DNA of 6,051 bases from Rhodocyclales bacterium. GTDB lineage: Bacteria > Pseudomonadota > Gammaproteobacteria > Burkholderiales > Rhodocyclaceae. The stretch spans positions 1-6,051 of the forward strand of contig JAJTBM010000193.1 in the NCBI GenBank assembly GCA_021286885.1, read 5' to 3'. A program made the position numbers and the translations under genes. This document shows positions 1 through 6,001 of this stretch, piece after piece. Under the pieces are notes generated by a model. It made no database searches. It saw only the letters and a list, made by a program, of their open reading frames with translations, and was not told the origin of the DNA. Within the stretch, counting starts at the first letter, position 1. Each line of letters opens with the position of its first letter.

Positions 1-1
1 C

Positions 2-859
<858 letters not shown>

Positions 860-873
860 GCACCTGAGCCTCT

Positions 874-896
874 GGGCGTCTGAACCCCAGACGCCT
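874..896 (+). other. Hairpin just after dnaK stop (spacer hairpin 1)
   Basis: GGCGTCTG (875-882) pairs perfectly with CAGACGCC (888-895) around the 5-nt loop AACCC, and a G-T pair (874/896) can extend the stem. It starts 15 nt after the dnaK stop. No T-run follows, so it is not a standard intrinsic terminator. A stem here could protect the dnaK mRNA 3' end, mark a processing site, or lower read-through so that less DnaJ than DnaK is made. The stem is seen in the sequence; the role is inferred. Confidence 0.6.
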
Positions 897-921
897 CCGA
901 CCCTTCCGGTCTGACGACCCG

Positions 922-956
922 GCCGAGCTGTGTCGGCGCCCCGTGCGCCGCTCGGC
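922..956 (+). other. Compound hairpin upstream of dnaJ (spacer hairpin 2)
   Basis: An outer stem GCCGAG (922-927) with CTCGGC (951-956) encloses an inner stem CGGCGC (934-939) with GCGCCG (945-950) and the loop CCCGT. Six unpaired bases (928-933) lie on the left side only, as a bulge. The structure ends 37 nt before the dnaJ start codon. The stretch from 957 to 993 has no convincing Shine-Dalgarno sequence, only a GAG at 981-983, so mRNA structure may matter for dnaJ translation or for processing of the dnaK-dnaJ transcript. GC-rich DNA forms such stems by chance fairly often, so function is uncertain. Confidence 0.45.
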
Positions 957-993
957 TCGGCCTTTCCACAGCTACAGCCTGAGTACGCAAAAC

Positions 994-2127
994 ATGGCGA
1001 AACGGGATTTGTACGAGATCCTCGGCGTCAATCGCGACGCATCCGACGACGAACTCAAGAAGGCCTACCGCAAGCTGGCCATGAAATACCACCCGGACCG
1101 CAATCCGGACAACAAAGACGCCGAAGACAAGTTCAAGGAGGCCAAGGAGGCCTACGAGATCCTCTCCGACGGCCAGAAGCGCGCCGCCTACGACCAGTAC
1201 GGCCACGCCGGCATTGACCCGCAAGCGGGCATGGGCGGCGGCGGTGGTGCCGGCTTCGGGGGCTTCGGCGATGCCTTTGGCGGCATCTTTGATGAAATCT
1301 TCGGCGGCGCCCGGGGGGGCGGCGGTGGCCGTTCCAACGTGTATCGCGGCGCCGACCTGCGCTACAACCTGGAAATCACCCTGGAAGAAGCCGCCCGGGG
1401 CACCGAGAAGACCATCCGGATTCCGGCCCAGGAAGAATGCGACACCTGCCACGGCTCCGGCGCCAAACCCGGCACCCAGCCCAAGACCTGCCCCACCTGC
1501 GGCGGCGCGGGCCAAGTGCGCATCCAGCAAGGCTTCTTCTCCATCCAGCAGACCTGCCCCAAGTGCCACGGCAGCGGCCGCATCATCCCCGAGCCCTGCA
1601 CCAGCTGCGGCGGCGCTGGCCGGGTGAAGCGCAACAAGACCCTGGAAGTGAAGATCCCTGCCGGCATCGACGACGGCATGCGCCTGCGCCACGGCGGCCA
1701 CGGCGAACCGGGCGTCAATGGCGGCCCGGCGGGCGACTTGTACGTGGAAATCCACATCAAGCCCCACGCCGTGTTCCAGCGCGATGGCGACGACCTGCAC
1801 TGCGAGATGCCCATCAGCTTTAGCACCGCAGCCCTGGGCGGCGAAATCGAGATTCCGACCCTGGACGGGGCCGCCAAGATCCGGATTCCGGCCGAAACCC
1901 AGAGCGGCAAGATCTTCCGGCTGCGCGGCAAGGGCATCAAGAACGTGCGCTCCCACGCCCCGGGCGACCTGATGGTGCATGTGGTGGTGGAAACCCCGGT
2001 CAAGCTCACCGACCGCCAGAAGGAACTGCTGCGGGAGTTTGAGGAAATCGCCTCCGGCAACGCCGAGCGCCACAACCCCAAGGCCAAGTCGTGGATGGAT
2101 AAGGTGAAGGATTTCTTCGGCGCCTGA
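994..2127 (+). CDS. dnaJ: Chaperone protein DnaJ (Hsp40, type I)
   Basis: DnaJ is the Hsp40 co-chaperone that captures unfolded proteins, hands them to DnaK and stimulates DnaK ATPase. The product is 377 residues, very close to E. coli DnaJ (376). Domains in order: J domain at about 5-70 with the HPD motif at 33-35, which is essential for DnaK stimulation; a Gly/Phe-rich linker at about 76-115; a zinc domain with four CxxCxGxG repeats (Cys149/152, 166/169, 188/191, 202/205); then the two C-terminal client-binding beta domains and the dimerisation end. All eight zinc cysteines are present, so this is a full type I protein. The start at 994 gives the canonical [13 protein letters not shown]-terminus. 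An in-frame GTG at 943 would add 17 unconserved residues and is rejected. The ribosome binding site is poor (GAG, 10 nt before the ATG). It lies 134 nt after dnaK and is the last gene before a terminator. Confidence 0.98.
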   Translation: MAKRDLYEILGVNRDASDDELKKAYRKLAMKYHPDRNPDNKDAEDKFKEAKEAYEILSDGQKRAAYDQYGHAGIDPQAGMGGGGGAGFGGFGDAFGGIFDEIFGGARGGGGGRSNVYRGADLRYNLEITLEEAARGTEKTIRIPAQEECDTCHGSGAKPGTQPKTCPTCGGAGQVRIQQGFFSIQQTCPKCHGSGRIIPEPCTSCGGAGRVKRNKTLEVKIPAGIDDGMRLRHGGHGEPGVNGGPAGDLYVEIHIKPHAVFQRDGDDLHCEMPISFSTAALGGEIEIPTLDGAAKIRIPAETQSGKIFRLRGKGIKNVRSHAPGDLMVHVVVETPVKLTDRQKELLREFEEIASGNAERHNPKAKSWMDKVKDFFGA

Positions 2128-2142
2128 ACCTTAAACCTCAGC

Positions 2143-2197
2143 GCTTGCAGTGCAAGCCATGGAGCATATTGAATCACCCACCGATTCAGCCTGCTCC
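2143..2197 (+). other. Structured dnaJ 3' UTR; candidate 3'-derived small RNA
   Basis: Two further stems sit between the dnaJ stop and its terminator. The first is GCTTG (2143-2147) with CAAGC (2153-2157). The second is longer: GGAGCA (2161-2166) with TGCTCC (2192-2197), a 3x3 internal loop, then TGAATC (2170-2175) with GATTCA (2183-2188), closed by the C-rich loop ACCCACC. With the terminator at 2208-2241 this makes three consecutive stems in about 100 nt, far more structure than a plain 3' UTR needs. A stable RNA could be released from the dnaJ mRNA end. I see no good separate promoter. Alternatives are an mRNA stabiliser or a remnant repeat. The pairing is seen; the small-RNA reading is inference. 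Confidence 0.35.
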
Positions 2198-2207
2198 AAC
2201 ATGACAC

Positions 2208-2241
2208 AAGGGCAGCCATAGTCCATATGGCTGCCCTTTTT
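2208..2241 (+). terminator. Rho-independent terminator of the dnaK-dnaJ operon
   Basis: GGGCAGCCATA (2210-2220) pairs perfectly over 11 bp with TATGGCTGCCC (2226-2236) around the loop GTCCA, extended by two A-T pairs and followed at once by a run of five Ts (2237-2241). This is a textbook intrinsic terminator on the plus strand, 80 nt after dnaJ. The other strand lacks a comparable T-run, so it works in one direction. It separates the chaperone operon from the next gene. Confidence 0.93.
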
Positions 2242-2276
2242 GTTACCCCCGGTTTCTTTTTCCCTCAAGGCAAAAG

Positions 2277-2285
2277 TGCTATCTT
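2277..2285 (+). promoter_or_regulatory. Possible extended -10 promoter for the binding-protein gene
   Basis: TGCTATCTT has the TGN plus TATNNT shape of an extended -10 element and would place a transcription start near 2292, about 27 nt before the ATG at 2319. There is no recognisable -35 element at the right distance, only a T-rich stretch. CATAAT at 2302-2307 is a nearer -10 look-alike but would give an almost leaderless mRNA. A promoter must lie in 2242-2318 because a strong terminator sits immediately upstream; the exact element is uncertain. Confidence 0.3.
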
Positions 2286-2318
2286 TTCGTCTCCGTACTT
2301 TCATAATAATGACACACC

Positions 2319-3467
2319 ATGAGACAACCCCTCCTCAAGTCCCTCGTGGCGGGACTGCTGGCCTGTTGCACCCTGACCGGCACTGCGCAGGCCGCTGAAC
2401 CCGGCATCACCGACACCACCATCACCCTGGGCATGTCCTCCCCGTTCAGCGGCCCCAATGGCGCCTACGGGAAGGAAATGAAGGAAGGGGCGCTGGCTTA
2501 TTTCAACCAGATCAACAATGCCGGCGGGGTCAACGGCAAGAAGATCGAACTGGTGGCCCTGGATGACGGTTACGAAACCGACAAAGCCGTCGCCAACACT
2601 CAAAAGCTCATCAACGAACACAAGGTGTTCGCTCTGATGGCCTTCTACGGCTCATCCCCCACCACCGAATCCATGAAAGTGTTCTCGGAAGCCAAGGTGC
2701 CCCTGATCGGCACCATCAGCGGCTCCAACGCCCTGCGCAATCCGGTGAACCGCTATATGTTCCACCTGCGCGCCAGCTATGCCGACGAGACCGAATCCAT
2801 CGTTGATCATCTGGTGGGCCTAGGCGTCACCCAGATTGCGGTGTTCTACCAGAACGACGGCTTCGGCAAATCCGGCCTCGACGGCGTGACCGCAGCCCTC
2901 GCCAAGCATAAGCTCAAGCCCGTGGCAGCCGCCTCGGTGGAGCGCAACTCCCTCCAGGTAGAAGGCGCCGTCAGCCAGATCGCCAAGGCGAATGCCCAGG
3001 CCGTAATCATGGTGACCCTGTACAAGCCCACCGCCGAATTTGTGCGCCAGATGCGCAAGGCCGGCCAGATGCCCCAGTTCTCCACCCTCTCCCCCATCGG
3101 CGCCGACCTGCTGGTGGCCGAACTGGGTGCCAAAGAGGCCCACGGCATCGGCATCTCCCAGGTCATGCCCTATCCCTGGAATGACACAACCCCCGTCGTC
3201 CGCGAATACCAGAAAGCCCTTCAGGCCTTTGCCAAACAAAGCCCCTACAGCTACTACGGCGTTGAAGGCTACCTGACCGCCAAACTCATGGCCGAAGCTC
3301 TCAAGCGCAGCGGCAAGGAACTCACCCGCGAAAAGCTGGTAAGCACCCTCGAAAGCGGCCCCTTCGACCTGGGCGGCTTCAAGATCAACTACACCCCCAC
3401 CAGCCACAACGGCTCCCGCTTTGTGGATCTCACCGTCCTGAGTCGGGAGGGGAAGGTGTTGCATTAA
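2319..3467 (+). CDS. Periplasmic substrate-binding protein, branched-chain amino acid/amide ABC transporter family
   Basis: The 382-residue product looks like a type I periplasmic binding protein of the LivK/BraC/UrtA kind, which captures a small solute and gives it to a membrane ABC permease. The N-terminus has a Sec signal peptide: Arg2 and Lys7, a hydrophobic core at about 8-20, then AQA with predicted cleavage after residue 25. Mature-part signatures are TLGMSSPFSG (36-45), the INNAGGVNGKKIEL stretch (65-78) with the following DDGYE, and the cleft segment YGSSPTT (110-116); the length is typical. A cysteine at residue 16 in LLAC resembles a weak lipobox, but its -2 Leu is unusual and AQA fits better. 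No permease or ATPase gene is adjacent and terminators flank the gene, so it is an orphan, single-gene unit. The start is set by the signal peptide, although no clear Shine-Dalgarno sequence precedes it. The ligand cannot be told: branched-chain or aromatic amino acids, amides, urea and aromatic acids are all possible. Confidence 0.9.
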   Translation: MRQPLLKSLVAGLLACCTLTGTAQAAEPGITDTTITLGMSSPFSGPNGAYGKEMKEGALAYFNQINNAGGVNGKKIELVALDDGYETDKAVANTQKLINEHKVFALMAFYGSSPTTESMKVFSEAKVPLIGTISGSNALRNPVNRYMFHLRASYADETESIVDHLVGLGVTQIAVFYQNDGFGKSGLDGVTAALAKHKLKPVAAASVERNSLQVEGAVSQIAKANAQAVIMVTLYKPTAEFVRQMRKAGQMPQFSTLSPIGADLLVAELGAKEAHGIGISQVMPYPWNDTTPVVREYQKALQAFAKQSPYSYYGVEGYLTAKLMAEALKRSGKELTREKLVSTLESGPFDLGGFKINYTPTSHNGSRFVDLTVLSREGKVLH

Positions 3468-3480
3468 GCCCGCTGCGTGA

Positions 3481-3536
3481 AGCCAAAAGCCATAGGCAAT
3501 AAGCGATAAGCAGCAAGCGGCAAACCACAAGCAAAG
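3481..3536 (+). repeat. Degenerate 7-bp tandem repeat, about 8 copies
   Basis: Read in sevens from 3481 the sequence gives AGCCAAA, AGCCATA, GGCAATA, AGCGATA, AGCAGCA, AGCGGCA, AACCACA, AGCAAAG. Position 3 is C in 8 of 8 copies; positions 1, 2 and 7 are A, G and A in 7 of 8; position 5 is A in 6 of 8; positions 4 and 6 vary. The array begins 13 nt after the stop of the binding-protein gene and its last copy is the left arm of the terminator at 3529-3562. No coding role is visible. Such heptamers suggest repeat expansion followed by drift. Confidence 0.7.
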
Positions 3537-3570
3537 AGCCCGCACACTGCGGGCTCTTTGCTTTATTGCT
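3529..3570 (+). terminator. Strong intrinsic terminator, probably shared by convergent genes
   Basis: AGCAAAGAGCCCGC (3530-3543) pairs perfectly over 14 bp with GCGGGCTCTTTGCT (3549-3562) around the loop ACACT, and A3529-T3563 adds a pair. The plus-strand run TTTATTGCTT follows, ending the binding-protein transcript. On the minus strand the stem runs into TTGTGGTTT, a weaker T-rich tail, 72 nt after the ppiD stop. Since no other minus-strand terminator is seen between ppiD and the binding-protein gene, bidirectional use is likely. Confidence 0.88.
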
Positions 3571-3634
3571 TCAACACACGGCATTGGAGGCGCGGGGAGG
3601 CGTTCTAAGTCGCCCCCAAGCCTCCTGCCCAGGA

Positions 3635-5554
3635 TTAGGGCTTGTCCTTGTGGCCTTCCAGGGCAGCGGTGTTCACCTTCACGTTATAGCGCTTGCGCAG
3701 CGCGGCCAGGTAACCGGCAAAGTCTTGCTCGGCGACGATCTTGGCGTACTGCTGCTGCAGCCCCTTGAGATTGGGGTCGTCGGCGGGCACCTTGGGGTGA
3801 TTCACCTTTTCGATCCGGTACAGGGTGTAGCCCATGCCTGGGGTGGTGGCGCCTGCGTAGGCGGGGAGCTTGTCGACGGCAGCCTGGAAGATGCTGCGGC
3901 GGGCTTCGTTGCTAAAACCCGGAGAGCTACGCACCAGGGTGCGGGCGGGGGTCCAGGTCAGGGGCAGGGCTTCGCCCTTGGCGAGGGCAGCAAGCTTGGC
4001 CTGGCCATCCTTTTCGGCGAGCTTGACGGCCTCTTCCTGGGTCAGCATCTGCTCGATCTGGGCCTTGACCTCTTCAAAGGGGCGCAGGGCTGCAGGCTTG
4101 TATTCGAGCACTCGGGCGGACACCAGCTGACCGTTGCCCACATCGATGGCATCGGTGTTGCGCTTGTTCTTGACCGCATCATCACCAAACACCGCGCTCA
4201 GGAGCTTTTCGTTGCCGAAGGGCTCAGGCTGCTTGGCGGCCTTGGCATCGCGCACGATCCAGTCGGTGGTCTGAATGTTGAGCTTGTACTTCTCGGCCAC
4301 CGGCTTGAGGCTGTCGGATTGCTCATACACGGTGTTGCCGAAGCCTTCGGCAGCATCGGCCAGCTTGCGCTTGGCTTCGGTACGGCGCAGCTCGGCGGCG
4401 ATTTCGCCCTTCACTTCGTCAAAGCTGCGCTGCTTGGCAGGCTTGAGGCCGGTCAGACGGATGATGTGAAAACCGTAGTCGGAGCGCACCAGCGCGGAAA
4501 TCTCGCCTTCTTTGGCCAGATTGAAGGTGGCGGCCTCGAAGGCCTTGTCCATCATGCCCTTGCCAAAGAAACCCAGATCGCCCCCCTGCCCGGCGGAGCC
4601 CGGATCCTGGGAGTTGTCTTTGGCGAGGCGGGGGAAATCGGCGGGATTGGCCTTCACCTGCTTGAGCAGGGCCTCGGCCTTTTCCTGGGCGGCCTTGACG
4701 GCAGCTGCATCGGCACCCTTGTCGACGGCAATCAGGATGTGGCTGGCGCGGCGCTCTTCGGGCTGCTGGTAACGGTCCTGAACATGGGCCTCGTACTCTT
4801 TGCGCAGATCGGCATCGCTCACGCTGACCTGGCTGGCCACTGCATCCTGGTTGAGCAACACATACTCCACCCGAGCCCGGGCGGGAAGTTCAAAGCGGGC
4901 CCGATTCTCGTCGTAGAACTTCTGGGCGGCGCCTTCCGCAAGCTTGACCGCCGACAACTGGGCAGTACCCGGCAGCTGGACTTCACTCACGCTGCGCTCT
5001 TCCATCTGCACCGCCATCAAGCGCTCAGCCGAAGCACGGGACACCAGACTTGCTTCAGAAACAGCGCCCAGCACCTGCTGGAAGCTCAAATCGCTGCGCA
5101 GGCGGGATTCAAACACGGCCTGGCTCATGCCCTGGGCTCGCAGCACGCTTTCGTACTGGGCAGGCGAGAACTTGCCATCCTTCTGGAAGGCGCCAATGCC
5201 CAGAATGGTGTCTTGCAGCGCCTTGTCGGGCACCGTCATGTTGCCCTTGACGGTGGCCATGGCCAGCAGACGCTGATTGATGAGGCGCTCCAGCACGGCA
5301 CGGCGGAACTCCAGGGACTCCACCAGCGCGGGGCTGTAATTTTCGCCCAAGGAAGCCCGCAGGCGGTCTTGTTGCTCGCGCAGGGCATTGTCGAACTCAG
5401 CCTGATTAATGGCGATCCCATCCACCGAGGCTAGCTCCCCCTGCCCGCCTGCGTTCTTCACGTAGGAGTCAAGACCCCAGAAGGCAAAGGGCAAGGTGAT
5501 CAGGGCCAGGAATGCCTGGGAGATCTTCTTGTTGTTGCGTACCGCGTCAAACAT
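3635..5554 (-). CDS. ppiD: Peptidyl-prolyl isomerase/periplasmic chaperone PpiD, membrane anchored
   Basis: PpiD is an inner-membrane-anchored periplasmic chaperone that associates with the Sec translocon and helps newly exported proteins fold. The product is 639 residues (E. coli: 623). It starts with a short cytoplasmic end (MFDAVRNNKKISQ), has one membrane segment at about 14-32 (FLALITLPFAFWGL), then a SurA-like chaperone region (about 35-260; note GAFQKDGKFSPAQYE at 121-135), a parvulin domain at about 267-368, and a C-terminal chaperone region. The parvulin domain has SHIL with His272, GGDLGFF around Asp326, GMMDKAFE, and GFHIIRL with His363, the usual pattern of active parvulins. The ATG at 5554 is chosen because it gives the conserved N-terminus and follows an AAGGA site at 6-nt spacing; the open frame continues upstream only by running through tRNA-Asp. 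It lies downstream of a tRNA cluster but is separated from it by a terminator. Confidence 0.95.
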   Translation of the reverse strand: MFDAVRNNKKISQAFLALITLPFAFWGLDSYVKNAGGQGELASVDGIAINQAEFDNALREQQDRLRASLGENYSPALVESLEFRRAVLERLINQRLLAMATVKGNMTVPDKALQDTILGIGAFQKDGKFSPAQYESVLRAQGMSQAVFESRLRSDLSFQQVLGAVSEASLVSRASAERLMAVQMEERSVSEVQLPGTAQLSAVKLAEGAAQKFYDENRARFELPARARVEYVLLNQDAVASQVSVSDADLRKEYEAHVQDRYQQPEERRASHILIAVDKGADAAAVKAAQEKAEALLKQVKANPADFPRLAKDNSQDPGSAGQGGDLGFFGKGMMDKAFEAATFNLAKEGEISALVRSDYGFHIIRLTGLKPAKQRSFDEVKGEIAAELRRTEAKRKLADAAEGFGNTVYEQSDSLKPVAEKYKLNIQTTDWIVRDAKAAKQPEPFGNEKLLSAVFGDDAVKNKRNTDAIDVGNGQLVSARVLEYKPAALRPFEEVKAQIEQMLTQEEAVKLAEKDGQAKLAALAKGEALPLTWTPARTLVRSSPGFSNEARRSIFQAAVDKLPAYAGATTPGMGYTLYRIEKVNHPKVPADDPNLKGLQQQYAKIVAEQDFAGYLAALRKRYNVKVNTAALEGHKDKP

Positions 5555-5560
5555 TCTGAA

Positions 5561-5565
5561 TCCTT
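5561..5565 (-). promoter_or_regulatory. Ribosome binding site of ppiD
   Basis: On the minus strand AAGGA lies 6 nt before the ATG at 5554. This is the clearest Shine-Dalgarno match in the window and supports the chosen ppiD start over longer in-frame options. Confidence 0.75.
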
Positions 5566-5604
5566 GGAGCGCACCGGGAAGTCCGGCTCGGGCTGCTGTA
5601 TTTA

Positions 5605-5619
5605 TGCATGTCCCATGCA
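5605..5619. repeat. Palindrome in the ppiD leader
   Basis: TGCATG (5605-5610) and CATGCA (5614-5619) form a perfect 6-bp inverted repeat with a 3-bp gap, 51 nt before the ppiD start. It could be a protein-binding operator or a short RNA hairpin in the leader. On the minus strand it is followed by the AT-rich CATAAATAC. No known binding motif is recognised. Confidence 0.5.
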
Positions 5620-5657
5620 AAAAGAGGCGAACCTGTGTCCGCCTCAACCGACTCGAA

Positions 5658-5686
5658 AGTCTACCTGCTGCCTTGGTGGGGAACAA
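5658..5686 (-). promoter_or_regulatory. Candidate sigma-70-type promoter for ppiD
   Basis: On the minus strand TTGTTC (5686-5681) and TAGACT (5663-5658) are separated by exactly 17 nt, matching the -35 and -10 boxes at 3 and 4 of 6 positions. The start of transcription would be near 5651, giving a leader of about 97 nt. A promoter is expected between the tRNA terminator and ppiD; this is the best-spaced match found by eye. No clear CpxR or sigma-32 motif was seen. Confidence 0.35.
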
Positions 5687-5710
5687 GCCCCGCCGGAGCA
5701 GCAAGATATT

Positions 5711-5738
5711 CGGAATACAGAAATCAGAAATCAGAAAT
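5711..5738 (+). repeat. 7-bp tandem repeat CAGAAAT, three perfect copies plus a degenerate edge copy
   Basis: CAGAAAT occurs three times in tandem at 5718-5738, preceded by the degenerate copy CGGAATA (5711-5717); the A-rich GCAAAAA that follows merges with the tRNA terminator. It lies between that terminator and the likely ppiD promoter. The unit length is the same as in the array at 3481-3536, and when rotated to AGAAATC it fits the same AGNNATN pattern. Confidence 0.75.
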
Positions 5739-5740
5739 GC

Positions 5741-5765
5741 AAAAAGCCACCCGAAGGTGGCTTTT
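5741..5765 (-). terminator. Intrinsic terminator of the tRNA cluster with UUCG loop
   Basis: On the minus strand GCCACC (5761-5756) pairs with GGTGGC (5751-5746) around the loop TTCG, and AAAA/TTTT flanks extend the stem to 10 bp; five Ts (5745-5741) complete a terminator. The closing C(UUCG)G is an exceptionally stable RNA tetraloop. It sits about 40 nt after tRNA-Asp and ends the tRNA transcript before ppiD. Confidence 0.88.
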
Positions 5766-5804
5766 GCGCAGGCTGCCCGAGAAAACGAACAGAACCAAAA
5801 TTCG

Positions 5805-5881
5805 TGGCGGAGTGGACGGGGCTCGAACCCGCGACCCCCGGCGTGACAGGCCGGTATTCTAACCAACTGAACTACCACTCC
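5805..5881 (-). tRNA. tRNA-Asp (anticodon GUC)
   Basis: A 77-nt cloverleaf read on the minus strand. The acceptor stem GGAGTGG pairs with CCACTCC. The anticodon arm is CCGGC-CTGTCAC-GCCGG with anticodon GTC, and the T arm has GCGGG-TTCGAGC-CCCGT. The discriminator base is G, as expected for Asp, and CCA is encoded. It is the last gene of the three-tRNA cluster, 23 nt after tRNA-Glu. Confidence 0.97.
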
Positions 5882-5904
5882 AGGCAGATTCTTTGTTAGG
5901 AATC

Positions 5905-5980
5905 TGGCGTCCCCTACGAGATTCGAACTCGTGTTATCGCCGTGAAAGGGCGGTGTCCTAGGCCTCTAGACGAAGGGGAC
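5905..5980 (-). tRNA. tRNA-Glu (anticodon UUC)
   Basis: A 76-nt cloverleaf on the minus strand. The acceptor stem GTCCCCT pairs with AGGGGAC, the anticodon loop CTTTCAC holds TTC, the T arm is ACGAG-TTCGAAT-CTCGT, and CCA is encoded. It closely resembles E. coli tRNA-Glu. One oddity is that the outermost anticodon-stem pair, CCGCC against GGCGA, appears to be C27-A43 instead of C-G. It lies 21 nt after tRNA-Ala and 23 nt before tRNA-Asp, so all three are likely cut from one transcript. Confidence 0.96.
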
Positions 5981-6001
5981 TAAACCTTCGATTTTGTTGC
6001 T

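Noticed and set aside
943..993. Upstream GTG start adding 17 residues to DnaJ
   Set aside because: The added residues are unlike any DnaJ N-terminus and overlap spacer hairpin 2; [12 protein letters not shown] at 994 is the family start.
2309..2398. Small out-of-frame ORF starting 10 nt before the binding-protein gene
   Set aside because: It has no ribosome site, about 29 codons and no conserved feature; it overlaps the signal-peptide coding sequence in another frame.
3481..3536. CRISPR-like array
   Set aside because: The units are 7 bp with no spacers and no cas genes, so it is a simple tandem repeat.
3566..5434. A 622-codon open frame on the plus strand opposite ppiD
   Set aside because: It is a shadow of ppiD created by G/C-rich third codon positions. 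Its protein is low-complexity in Gly, Leu and His with no family motif, while ppiD on the other strand has full domain structure, a membrane segment and a good ribosome site.
5555..5878. N-terminal extension of ppiD by 108 codons
   Set aside because: It reads through tRNA-Asp and the terminator, and would put the extra residues before a well-formed N-terminal membrane anchor. The open frame is accidental.
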